A stretch of DNA of 40,100 nucleotides. Source: Anaerolineae bacterium (GTDB lineage: Bacteria; Chloroflexota; Anaerolineae; JACIWR01). The translations under genes were made by a program, and so were the position numbers. The notes below the pieces were generated by a model that was not told where the DNA came from, did no database searches, and saw only the letters and a program-made list of their open reading frames with translations. Below are positions 8,176 to 15,735 of the stretch, piece by piece (the first letter of the stretch is position 1; the number at the start of each line of letters is the position of its first letter). The stretch lies in the NCBI GenBank assembly GCA_024653325.1, contig JANLFX010000023.1, positions 1-40,100 on the forward strand, read 5' to 3'.

Positions 8176-8419
8176 AAAGCCAAATCAGAACCGCTGCGCT
8201 CACCAGAGCCAGGGCCAGAAAAAACACCCCTGCCTGGCGCAGGCGATGATAGCCCACTACTGCCCGGCCATGTCGTTCATGTCCGGCGGTGCCGGCCTCC
8301 ATCGCCTCCACATGTGAAGAACGATAGCCTAATACCCGGGCCAGCCACCAGGCACGGGCGCAATAAGCATATTGACCTATCTCGCTGGCGCGGATCACCT
8401 GGCTATCCTGTTTGCCCAT
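8165..8419 (-). CDS. Small membrane protein with Cas4/Dna2-like N-terminal motif
   Basis: This 84-residue protein has two parts. Residues 8-55 read ASEIGQYAYCARAWWLARVLG, then EAMEAGTAGHERHG. That pattern (a Ser/Glu-containing helix, Y-C-x-R-A-W-x-L, then E-x-G-x-x-x-H) is typical of the N-terminus of Cas4/Dna2-like PD-(D/E)XK nucleases, where the Cys is an iron-sulfur ligand. The rest is one transmembrane helix (VFFLALALVSAAVLIWLL) and a four-residue tail ending in a repeat-derived stop. The catalytic D/E-x-K core is absent, so nuclease activity is not expected. The gene overlaps the translin gene by 17 nt, with GAGGTGA as ribosome-binding site. Function is unknown. Confidence 0.6.
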   Translation of the reverse strand: MGKQDSQVIRASEIGQYAYCARAWWLARVLGYRSSHVEAMEAGTAGHERHGRAVVGYHRLRQAGVFFLALALVSAAVLIWLLNQ

Positions 8420-9047
8420 GATTGAGCTTCACCTCGGCTTCTTTTAAAGCAGCGCTCAGCCGCTCCTGCCGCATGGCCATGGTCAGATCCCCGCGAGTGC
8501 GCTCCAATACACCGCGTACCATGTCCGTAGTGCGCCGCAAACCGGAGGTCAGTGCGTCTGGGAAATCCATCGTGACCAGCACGCCATAAATGTCATCCAT
8601 GGCTTGCAGGATGCGCTCGGCGCGTTCGGTGCGGTCGTGGCGGATGGTGTCCAGAACATAGCGGCGCAGTTCCCCCACCGCTTCCCCCAGGCCGTTGAGA
8701 TAAGCCGCGTCCTCCACACCCAGCTCCGCCGGACCAGGAAGTGGGCTGTCGGTGATCAGTGCGTAGGTGATGCTGGCTTCGGCGAACTCCTTGAGCGCAT
8801 CCTGAGTGTATCCAGCATAGTAGAGGTCGGGATATGCCCGCACTCCGCTGACCATCTCTTCGGCGGCAGCGCGAGCAGCGGCCAACAGATCGGCAGCAGC
8901 CGCGAACTCCCCCCGGTGGGCAGCCCGGATCGCCAATGAACAATCCCGGATCAGGGCCCGGGAACGGCGAAGGACTTCGTCACGGGCATCGTTCTTGGCC
9001 TCCAGGTTGGCGCGGATACGTTCGGCGATAGCGTCCAGATTGTCCAA
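8403..9047 (-). CDS. Translin/TRAX family protein
   Basis: From the TTG at 9047 this is 214 residues and almost all helical. Hallmarks of the translin fold are YYAGYTQDALKEFAEASITY, LGVEDAAYLNGLGEAVGELR, AERILQAMDDIYGVL and the C-terminal RRTTDMVRGVLERTRGDL helix. Animal translin binds single-stranded RNA and DNA and, with TRAX, processes RNA. Bacterial and archaeal members are poorly characterised. I chose the TTG because GGGAGGA lies just upstream and the frame then does not overlap the DUF3467 stop at 9067. An upstream ATG at 9098 would add 17 poorly conserved-looking residues. The position between DUF3467 and a Cas4-like stub suggests a nucleic-acid role, which is inference. Confidence 0.85.
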   Translation of the reverse strand: MDNLDAIAERIRANLEAKNDARDEVLRRSRALIRDCSLAIRAAHRGEFAAAADLLAAARAAAEEMVSGVRAYPDLYYAGYTQDALKEFAEASITYALITDSPLPGPAELGVEDAAYLNGLGEAVGELRRYVLDTIRHDRTERAERILQAMDDIYGVLVTMDFPDALTSGLRRTTDMVRGVLERTRGDLTMAMRQERLSAALKEAEVKLNHGQTG

Positions 9048-9066
9048 ATCACTCCTCCCGTAGGGT

Positions 9067-9375
9067 TTATTTTTTGAATCCCAGGGGTCGCTCTTCATGA
9101 AAACTCATGTCCGGGGTCTTAATTTCCCCATATTGTTCTTCGAATTTGTGTAAATTATCGCCCAATGCTTTATGCAGAAGCTTGGCATTCATCGGGGTCA
9201 TCAGCACCCGGGCATAGATCTTAGCTTTGGGCACGTTGGGCAAGATACGGGCGAAGTCAATAACCACCTCAGATGGTGAGTGGGTGATCAGGGCCAGATT
9301 GGAATACACGGCCTCCAGGTCGGCGGGAAGCTCAATATTCAGTTTCTGCGGTTGTACTGATTGATTGTTGGCCAC
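9067..9375 (-). CDS. DUF3467 family protein
   Basis: This is a 102-residue protein of the DUF3467 family. The visible core is AVYSNLALITHSPSEVVIDF, then P-N-x-P-K-A-K-I-Y-A-R-V-L-M-T-P, N-A-K-L-L and N-L-H-K-F-E-x-x-Y-G-E-I. The family is widespread in bacteria and has no established function. The fold suggests a small soluble protein that may oligomerise. The start is GTG at 9375, 5 nt after AGGAGGAG. It is the first gene of the leftward run DUF3467, translin, Cas4-like stub, Memo, PriA, directly behind a strong promoter. Confidence 0.88.
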   Translation of the reverse strand: MANNQSVQPQKLNIELPADLEAVYSNLALITHSPSEVVIDFARILPNVPKAKIYARVLMTPMNAKLLHKALGDNLHKFEEQYGEIKTPDMSFHEERPLGFKK

Positions 9376-9423
9376 GGCATCTCCTCCTGATTGGCTGAGG
9401 TATACACGAATCGCCTACTTGCT

Positions 9424-9452
9424 ATACTACTCCAAAACGTGTCCCTTGTCAA
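9424..9452 (-). promoter_or_regulatory. Promoter of the DUF3467-translin-priA run
   Basis: On the minus strand a perfect -35 TTGACA (9452-9447) and a -10 TAGTAT (9429-9424) are separated by 17 nt. The -35 begins 3 nt after the U-tract of the ssb terminator, so termination of one unit and initiation of the next are packed together. The DUF3467 start lies about 40 nt downstream of the predicted start site. Confidence 0.8.
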
Positions 9453-9455
9453 CAC

Positions 9456-9489
9456 AAAAATGCCGCCCACAACACGGGATGCGGGCGGC
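9456..9489 (-). terminator. Rho-independent terminator of ssb
   Basis: On the minus strand, arms GCCGCCC (9489-9483) and GGGCGGC (9468-9462) form a perfect 7-bp GC stem, followed by ATTTTT. It lies about 30 nt after the ssb stop codon. Confidence 0.8.
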
Positions 9490-9517
9490 GAGCAGACAAT
9501 AGAGTACCAGGTCCAGG

Positions 9518-9946
9518 TTAAAAAGGAATTTCATTCTCTTCCATGAACCCTGCCGGCGGTTCCTCTTCCTCCACGCCAGGGACGCCCGGAGTCGGTTCCC
9601 CACGCGAGGGCAGGAATTTGACTGTGCGGGCGGTCACTTCGAAAGAGGCGCGAGCCGTCCCATCATTCCCGGTCCAAACCCGCGGACCGCCTGTCTGGGG
9701 ATCGGGACGCATTACCCCTTCAACCAGGACCGGTCGTCCTTTAGTCAGGTACTGGTTGCACGTCTCGGCCAGTTTCCGCCAGGCAGTAACGCGCCACCAA
9801 ATGGTCTCCTGTCCCTGAGACCCATCCTGGTTCACCCATTTGCGGTCGGTGGCCATGCTGAAAGTGGTCACCGGCGTGCCGTCCGGAGTATAGCGCATCT
9901 CCGGGTCACGGCCCAGGTAACCGACGAGAATCACTTTGTGATACAT
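9518..9946 (-). CDS. ssb: Single-stranded DNA-binding protein
   Basis: This 142-residue SSB coats single-stranded DNA during replication and repair and recruits partners through its tail. The N-terminal OB fold starts MYHKVILVGYLGRDPEMRYT and contains the typical T-x-F-x-x-A and WWRVTAW segments (here ETIWWRVTAWRKLAE). Residues 110-135 are a Pro/Gly/Glu-rich linker. The C-terminus EENEIPF is the acidic-hydrophobic tip, ending in IPF as in most bacterial SSBs. The start follows AAGGAGGGGGA. It is flanked upstream by hairpins and downstream by an intrinsic terminator, so it is probably monocistronic. Confidence 0.96.
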   Translation of the reverse strand: MYHKVILVGYLGRDPEMRYTPDGTPVTTFSMATDRKWVNQDGSQGQETIWWRVTAWRKLAETCNQYLTKGRPVLVEGVMRPDPQTGGPRVWTGNDGTARASFEVTARTVKFLPSRGEPTPGVPGVEEEEPPAGFMEENEIPF

Positions 9947-9977
9947 TCCCCCTCCTTAAGCTTATCTGCAAATGACA

Positions 9978-10059
9978 GCGCTCCCATGAGCGCCTGACGA
10001 ACAGAACCCATTAGCAGTAAGACAGGCTTGAAGCCGTCCTACGCCGGGGTCAGGAGACC
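9978..10059. repeat. Cluster of short hairpins between rho and ssb
   Basis: Three stem-loops lie in 80 nt. GCGCTC-CCAT-GAGCGC is at 9978-9993. A GACAGGC / GCCGTC stem with a TTGAA loop is at 10021-10038, followed by CTAC, so the minus strand reads GTAG plus hairpin with a TTCAA loop. GGTC-AGGA-GACC is at 10048-10059. None has a U-tract. The middle one fits the GTAG-headed REP-like class described for this window. Confidence 0.6.
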
Positions 10060-10090
10060 ACGCCGAACACAAGCCCTGTCTCCTTGCTGG

Positions 10091-11371
<1,281 letters not shown>

Positions 11372-11411
11372 CGGTTCTCTCCTACAAAAAATTACAACCT
11401 CGATCCTTCTG

Positions 11412-11441
11412 CAATGTTGATAAGGTGAATTTGCAACATTG
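11412..11441. promoter_or_regulatory. Inverted repeat in the rho leader
   Basis: CAATGTTG (11412-11419) and CAACATTG (11434-11441) are perfect 8-bp inverted arms around a 14-nt spacer, 41 nt upstream of the rho start codon. It could be a protein operator or an RNA stem. No factor can be assigned. Confidence 0.4.
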
Positions 11442-11673
11442 TGAAGCAATATAAGTTTGGATAACTGAAAATGGGTGTATTCTCTAATAAGGTGCTGCTT
11501 CTACACTCAAGCGGCTACGGTCCAAGACCATGGGGACGCGGATTATGATTCACCTCGAACAAAGGGGCACGGTTTTGTCACCACGGTTGCGAAATAACGG
11601 CGTTGGGATCGTCCTGTAGAGAGGAAGTTGATGAGACCTACTGAGGTAGCAACAGATGTCAAACTTAAAAAAT

Positions 11674-11701
11674 ATTATAGCACCTTTTAGCTGAGTGTCA
11701 A
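11674..11701 (-). promoter_or_regulatory. Consensus promoter driving rho
   Basis: On the minus strand TTGACA (11701-11696), a 16-nt spacer and TATAAT (11679-11674) give perfect -35 and -10 boxes. The predicted start near 11667 leaves a leader of about 295 nt before the rho GTG. It is the best sigma70 match in the window. Confidence 0.82.
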
Positions 11702-11722
11702 GTGGGTTTCGAAGAGTACCAT

Positions 11723-11751
11723 TTGACGAAAAGGCCAAAGTGCACTAAAAT
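11723..11751 (+). promoter_or_regulatory. Promoter of ffh
   Basis: TTGACG (11723-11728), a 17-nt spacer and TAAAAT (11746-11751) lie about 65 nt upstream of the ffh GTG. The box arrangement is back-to-back with the rho promoter, with 21 nt between the two -35 elements. Confidence 0.78.
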
Positions 11752-11815
11752 GTACACTCGCATTCCCTCCTCCTGGCTGGGGTTCGTATCAGTGAAAAAG
11801 TGAGGCATCAGGCCG

Positions 11816-13141
11816 GTGTTTGAGAGTTTAACCGAGAAGCTGCAGGGCATTTTTGACAAACTGGCCCGGCGAGGCAAGCTCACCGAGGAAGATGTTGATG
11901 CTGGTCTGCGCGAGGTGCGCCTGGCTCTGCTGGAAGCCGATGTCAGTTACAAAGTGGTCAAAGACTTCATCGCCCGGGTCAAGGAGCGGGCCGTCGGCGC
12001 GGAGGTGATGCGCAGCCTGACCCCCGCTCAACAGGTGATCAAGATTGTCCATGAGGAGTTGATTGCCACTCTGGGTGAACCCAGTAAGGTGGACCTTTCT
12101 GGAACACCGCCCCACGTGATCATGCTGGTGGGCTTGCAGGGCTCCGGAAAAACGACCACCGCGGCCAAACTGGCCTTGCGGCTGCGCAAGGCTGGACAGC
12201 GACCCCTGTTGGTTGCTGCCGATACTTACCGACCGGCGGCTGTGACCCAACTCGAAATATTGGGGCGACAATTGGATATACCGGTGCACAGCGAGGGAGT
12301 GGAGGTCCCGCCGCCCACGATTTGTGTGAATGCGCTCAAACGCGCTGAAGCGGCGGCCTATAACGTGGTTATCATGGATACGGCCGGGCGGTTGCACATT
12401 GACGACGAGATGATGAGCGAGTTGGAGCATATCAAGCGGCTTACTCGTCCGCGGGAAGTGCTGCTCGTGGCCGATGCGATGACTGGTCAGGATGCGGTGC
12501 GGGTGGCCAGCGATTTCCACCAGCGGGTGGGTCTTACCGGTCTGATTCTCACTAAAGTAGATGGCGATGCCCGGGGAGGAGCAGCTATCTCCATCCGGGC
12601 GGTCACTGGGGTGCCTATCAAGTTCCTGGGTGTTGGCGAAAAAACCGACGCCCTTGAACCGTTTCATCCCGACCGTTTGGCCTCGCGGATTTTGGGCATG
12701 GGTGATGTGCTCAGCCTGATCGAGAAGGCCCAAGCGGAGATGGATGAAACCCAGGCGATGGCTATGGGCCAGAAGTTGCTGCAGGGAGAGTTCAACCTGG
12801 AGGATTTCCTGGCGCAACTTCACCAGGTGAAGAAATTGGGTCCACTGAGCCAGTTGCTAGAGATGATACCCGGCTATTCCAATATCAGCAAGGAAATATC
12901 GCCAGAGCTTACCGATAAGCAGATGAAACGGGTAGAGGCGATCATCAGCTCGATGACGCGCGAGGAGCGTCTGAACCCGCTGATTATCAACGCCAGCCGC
13001 AAACGGCGTATCGCCCGGGGCAGTGGTACCACCGTGCAGGACGTAAATATGCTCCTATCCCAGTTTCGCCAGATGCAGCGTATGGTGAAGCGTTTGGGGC
13101 AGGGACGGGGACGGCGGGGATTGATGTCGCTGTTCCGCTAA
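11816..13141 (+). CDS. ffh: Signal recognition particle protein Ffh
   Basis: This is the SRP54-type GTPase that binds SRP RNA and signal peptides and docks with FtsY for co-translational membrane targeting. At 441 residues it has normal length. It has an N-domain (MFESLTEKLQGIFDKL), then the G-domain with GLQGSGKTTTAAKL, DTYRPAA, DTAGR and TKVDGDARGG. The C-terminal M-domain carries the RNA-binding SRKRRIARGSGTTVQDVN helix-turn-helix and the Met/Gln-rich FRQMQRMVKRL. The start is GTG. The ribosome-binding site is weak (GTGAGG). It has its own promoter and is followed 108 nt later by a prenyltransferase. Confidence 0.97.
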   Translation: MFESLTEKLQGIFDKLARRGKLTEEDVDAGLREVRLALLEADVSYKVVKDFIARVKERAVGAEVMRSLTPAQQVIKIVHEELIATLGEPSKVDLSGTPPHVIMLVGLQGSGKTTTAAKLALRLRKAGQRPLLVAADTYRPAAVTQLEILGRQLDIPVHSEGVEVPPPTICVNALKRAEAAAYNVVIMDTAGRLHIDDEMMSELEHIKRLTRPREVLLVADAMTGQDAVRVASDFHQRVGLTGLILTKVDGDARGGAAISIRAVTGVPIKFLGVGEKTDALEPFHPDRLASRILGMGDVLSLIEKAQAEMDETQAMAMGQKLLQGEFNLEDFLAQLHQVKKLGPLSQLLEMIPGYSNISKEISPELTDKQMKRVEAIISSMTREERLNPLIINASRKRRIARGSGTTVQDVNMLLSQFRQMQRMVKRLGQGRGRRGLMSLFR

Positions 13142-13171
13142 GTAAGGCATGGTGGATGAAAGATTTTGCCA

Positions 13172-13205
13172 CGGAAACACATAGATTTTCGCAGAAGCTT
13201 CTGCG
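13172..13205. repeat. Dispersed word and 16-bp palindrome between ffh and the prenyltransferase
   Basis: CACGGAAACACATAG (13170-13184) resembles the CACGGA/CACAGA-type words of other intergenic repeats. It is followed by the perfect 16-bp palindrome CGCAGAAGCTTCTGCG (13190-13205). Neither has a U-tract. The repeat creates an open frame upstream of the prenyltransferase, which could mislead start-site calling. Confidence 0.55.
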
Positions 13206-13249
13206 CGGTCCTGAAGCTGAAAAGTTCCGCTTCTGAGCGAGGGAGAAAA

Positions 13250-14161
13250 GTGCACGTATCTATCAGGGATCTGCTGCGGGCGTTACGGGCTCCATTCTTT
13301 GTAGCCACGGCTACCCAGACACTGGTAGGAACAGCAGTGGCCTGGAACGAAGGCACGTTCCACCTGGGATACTTTCTACTGACAGTTCTCGGCGTGGTGC
13401 TGGCCAACGCGGGGACCAATACGGCTAACGATTATTTCGATCACCTTTACGGTGATGACGAGGCTAATCAGGAGTTGACCCCGTTCAGTGGCGGTAGCCG
13501 GGTGATTCAGGAGGGTGTCGTCCCATCCTGGGGGATGCTGGTCCTGTCCTTGCTTTTCTACAGCATCGTGGTGGTTATCGGGTTGTATCTGACCTGGGCA
13601 CGCGGCTGGGGGGTGTTCGCTTTTGGTCTGATTGGTGTGGTATTGTCCTTTCTGTACAATGCCAAAATTGCTTACTGGGGGCGAGGCTGGGGCGAGTTGG
13701 TGACCGGTATCTTGTGTGGCCCAGTCATCGTCGGCGGGGCATATTACGTCCAGGCTCAACGTGTTACTCCAGAGATTGTTTGGGTCTCGCTGCCGATAGG
13801 CTTGCTGGTCTCGCTTATCCTTTATGTGAACGAATTTCCAGACTATGCTGCCGACAAGGCGGCCGGCAAACGAACCATTGTGGTCATGCTGGGTCGCCGG
13901 CGGGCCATGCCCGGTTACATTGCCATTATTGTGACTGTCTATCTGAGCATCTTGCTAGGCGTTTTGATGGGCTTGCTGCCCTGGCCAACATTGCTGTCCT
14001 TCCTGACCTTGCCACTGGCTTACAGAGGGGTTCAAGGTATACGCCAGTTCTATGACGAAACGCCCAGGCTCATCCCCACCTGTGCGGCTACTATCCAGAT
14101 GCATATAGTCACGGCCTTGTTGTTCACCCTGGGGTACGTGATTGACAAATTTCTGGTCTGA
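13250..14161 (+). CDS. menA: UbiA/MenA-family prenyltransferase (1,4-dihydroxy-2-naphthoate polyprenyltransferase-like)
   Basis: This membrane enzyme transfers a polyprenyl chain to an aromatic acceptor. It has 303 residues and eight or nine hydrophobic helices. The first Asp-rich motif is NDYFDHLYGDDEANQ (N-x3-D-x4-D) and the second is DYAADKAAGKRTIVVMLGR, the D-x3-D-x-A-A-G-K-R-T form seen in MenA, so a menaquinone role is likely. UbiA relatives acting on other aromatics cannot be excluded. I chose GTG at 13250 because GAGGGAG precedes it and the protein then begins HVSIRDLLRALRAPFF. An upstream TTG at 13166 would encode repeat sequence. No other men gene is in the window. Confidence 0.8.
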   Translation: MHVSIRDLLRALRAPFFVATATQTLVGTAVAWNEGTFHLGYFLLTVLGVVLANAGTNTANDYFDHLYGDDEANQELTPFSGGSRVIQEGVVPSWGMLVLSLLFYSIVVVIGLYLTWARGWGVFAFGLIGVVLSFLYNAKIAYWGRGWGELVTGILCGPVIVGGAYYVQAQRVTPEIVWVSLPIGLLVSLILYVNEFPDYAADKAAGKRTIVVMLGRRRAMPGYIAIIVTVYLSILLGVLMGLLPWPTLLSFLTLPLAYRGVQGIRQFYDETPRLIPTCAATIQMHIVTALLFTLGYVIDKFLV

Positions 14162-14169
14162 ACGCAGGT

Positions 14170-14204
14170 GGCGAGCAGCGAGTAATGGGTGATGGGTAAT
14201 GAGT
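14170..14204. repeat. GGGTAATGAGTAA-type repeat word before rpsP
   Basis: GCGAGTAATGGGTGATGGGTAATGAGTAACGG contains three near copies of an octamer-like GGGT(A/G)ATG unit just after the prenyltransferase stop. A single GGGTAATGAA copy appears at 17511-17520. No function is seen. Confidence 0.5.
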
Positions 14205-14253
14205 AACGGATTGTGCAGTGATAATGATACATGAAAGGAGGTGAGACAGACGC

Positions 14254-14565
14254 ATGGTAAGAATCCGATTGCGACGTGTGGGTGCTAAGAAACAGCCTAG
14301 CTATCGAGTGGTGGTTGCCGACTCCCATTCTCCCCGCAATGGCCGTTTCATTGAAAACATCGGCTTCTACAACCCTCGTACGGAGCCACCTACCGTTGAG
14401 ATAAACGAGGAGCGAGCCCTGTACTGGCTTGCGCAGGGTGCGCAACCCAGTGACGCGGTCGCCAGCTTGTTGGAAAAGAAGGGGATTTTCACCAAGTTAG
14501 CCCAGATGAAGGCTGGCGAGGCACAGGGAGCTATGTTGGCAGAATCGAATGCTATGGCTGAGTGA
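14254..14565 (+). CDS. rpsP: 30S ribosomal protein S16
   Basis: This is the small-subunit assembly protein S16, 103 residues. It begins [20 protein letters not shown] and contains [20 protein letters not shown], the family signature. The tail after residue 80 is short and Ala/Glu-rich. The start follows AAAGGAGGTGA. Its position ahead of khpA and rimM matches the widely conserved rpsP-khpA-rimM-trmD order, although trmD and rplS do not follow here. Confidence 0.97.
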   Translation: MVRIRLRRVGAKKQPSYRVVVADSHSPRNGRFIENIGFYNPRTEPPTVEINEERALYWLAQGAQPSDAVASLLEKKGIFTKLAQMKAGEAQGAMLAESNAMAE

Positions 14566-14785
14566 AACTCGTGAAGGAGGTGCTCTCGTATGGCCTAATT
14601 TGAGCCGCCGTATACAGGCGACTCGCGGGAAGATATGTTCTTGATTAGCGTGACACCTAGATTTCCTATCCGAGGGGGAATCTAAGTGATGGGCGCTGGG
14701 GACATTGGGGGTTGTCCTCTTACTTTTACCGTTCTCCCCATCCCGCCCGCAAGGGTGGGACTTCTATCAGGAAAGGAGTACAACC
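14566..14785 (+). promoter_or_regulatory. Structured rpsP-khpA spacer with an abortive translation start
   Basis: This 220-nt gap is unusual for an operon that is normally tight. AAGGAGG (14574-14580) leads to ATG GCC TAA at 14590-14598, a start followed by a stop after one sense codon. A hairpin with 9-bp arms including one G-T pair spans 14658-14684 (TAGATT...AATCTA). A second, TCCCGCCC-GCAA-GGGTGGGA, spans 14741-14760 with a GNRA-type tetraloop and ends 10 nt before the khpA ribosome-binding site. It could be a translational control leader or an insertion that displaced the original start. Confidence 0.45.
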
Positions 14786-15013
14786 GTGAAAGAGCTCATC
14801 GAATACATCGCCAAGTCTCTGGTGGATGATCCCTCGCAGGTGCAAGTTACCGAAATCGAGGGCTCCAACTCCATCATTTATGAGTTGCGTGTCGCCCCAG
14901 AGGATATGGGGCGGGTCATAGGCAAAGGGGGGCGTGTGGCCAATGCGATGCGCACCTTGTTGCGAGTGACTGCAGCCAAGCAAGGCAAGCGAGCAACGCT
15001 GGAGATCGTCTAG
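14786..15013 (+). CDS. khpA: KH-domain RNA-binding protein KhpA
   Basis: This 75-residue single KH-domain protein binds RNA, usually with KhpB. The sequence MKELIEYIAKSLVDDPSQVQ is followed by VIGKGGRVANAMR, containing the G-K-G-G loop of KH domains, and ends TLEIV, typical of the family. I chose GTG at 14786, 8 nt after GGAAAGGAG. An upstream extension in the same frame (from 14705) has no family character and covers the GCAA hairpin. The stop TAG is followed directly by the rimM ATG. Confidence 0.93.
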   Translation: MKELIEYIAKSLVDDPSQVQVTEIEGSNSIIYELRVAPEDMGRVIGKGGRVANAMRTLLRVTAAKQGKRATLEIV

Positions 15014-15673
15014 ATGCGGCGAAAGGCGCGTGAATGGCGTCCGCGCGGAAACCAGGGCTCAGGGGCAGTACCATCGCCCGCTGAGCCCTCTATGTCTTCC
15101 CGTCCAAACACCCTCTCATATCTGGCTATCGGGAAGATCGTGCGCCCCTGGGGTGTGCAGGGGGAGGTGAAAGTGGAGGTCCTCACTGACTGGCCCGAAA
15201 GGTTTGGGCTGCTGGAGTACGTGTATCTGGGGGAGCAGGCAAAGCTCTATCGTTTGGAACGGTTCCGGTTATATAAGGGATATGCCCTGCTCAAGCTGGC
15301 TGATTGCGATGACCGCGTCACTGCCGAGGCCCTGCGCGGACAATTGGTGCAGATTCCGTCCGAAAAAGCTATGCCCCTGGATGAGGGCGAGTACTACGTG
15401 CACCAGATCGAGGGATTAGAGGTATGGACCGATGAGGGGGAATCCCTGGGACACGTGGTGGAGGTGCTGTTCACCGGTTCTAACGAGGTGTACGTGGTGC
15501 ATGGACCTCAGGGTGAGGTGCTGATCCCGGCTATTGCTGACGTGGTACTTCAAGTTGATTTGGAAGAAGGACGGCTGATTGTACACCTGATGGATGGCTT
15601 GCTGGGAACTTCTCAAGACTTTACCGGGAATAAACCGTCTCACGCCAAGACGCAAAGCACGCCAAGTCATTAG
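15014..15673 (+). CDS. rimM: 16S rRNA processing protein RimM with repeat-derived C-terminus
   Basis: RimM assists maturation of the 30S head and binds S19. The RimM N-domain is YLAIGKIVRPWGVQGEVKV with the conserved G-x-x-G-E. The PRC-barrel part is EYYVHQIEGLEVWTDEGESLGHV...VLIPAIADVVLQVDLEEGR. From the ATG at 15014 (GGAG at 15001-15004) it has 219 residues. An alternative ATG at 15092 removes 26 basic residues that are not typical of the family. The last residues HAKTQSTPSH and the stop are encoded by a dispersed repeat word (15641-15672), not by family sequence. The usual next gene, trmD, is absent. Confidence 0.94.
   Translation: MRRKAREWRPRGNQGSGAVPSPAEPSMSSRPNTLSYLAIGKIVRPWGVQGEVKVEVLTDWPERFGLLEYVYLGEQAKLYRLERFRLYKGYALLKLADCDDRVTAEALRGQLVQIPSEKAMPLDEGEYYVHQIEGLEVWTDEGESLGHVVEVLFTGSNEVYVVHGPQGEVLIPAIADVVLQVDLEEGRLIVHLMDGLLGTSQDFTGNKPSHAKTQSTPSH
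15641..15672. repeat. Dispersed repeat word forming the end of rimM
   Basis: CACGCCAAGACGCAAAGCACGCC is an inverted, slightly diverged copy of the word at 2050-2073. It encodes RimM residues AKTQSTP, and the TAG stop lies at its end. This is direct evidence that the word inserted at, or replaced, the 3' end of a conserved gene. Confidence 0.75.
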
Positions 15674-15696
15674 CCGGAAAAAGGCCTATTGACTGT

Positions 15697-15735
15697 GACA
15701 CTCTATTCGCCATCTGTCATTCGCTATTCGTTGCA
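15697..15735. repeat. ATTCGCCAT/CATTCGCTATTCG word at the pyrK stop
   Basis: The degenerate repeat CTATTCGCCATCTGTCATTCGCTATTCG overlaps the 3' end of pyrK, so the last residues ATNSE and the TGA come from it. A close relative, CCGCCATTCGTCATTCGCTA, lies at 22515-22534 against the LysM protein stop. Two genes therefore end at the same word. Confidence 0.7.

Larger units (their letters stand above)
11372..11815. other. Divergent rho/ffh intergenic region, 444 nt
   Basis: There is no protein gene here. The region holds two back-to-back promoters about 20 nt apart (rho leftward at 11674-11701, ffh rightward at 11723-11751), a leader of roughly 300 nt before rho, and an 8-bp inverted repeat at 11412-11441. 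The minus-strand leader is low in stable hairpins and rich in pyrimidine-C steps, such as CTACCTC and CAACTTCCTCTCTAC. I looked for SRP RNA near ffh and did not see its conserved loop. Confidence 0.7.

Noticed and set aside
8165-8419. A functional Cas4 and therefore a CRISPR adaptation gene
   Set aside because: The nuclease core is missing and there is no CRISPR array or cas1/cas2 in the window.
11450-11700. SRP RNA or another small RNA next to ffh
   Set aside because: The conserved GGAA-loop hairpin of SRP RNA is not present, and the region is better explained as the rho leader and promoters.
11550-11738. 62-residue minus-strand frame in the rho leader
   Set aside because: It spans the predicted promoter and start site and has no ribosome-binding site or family character.
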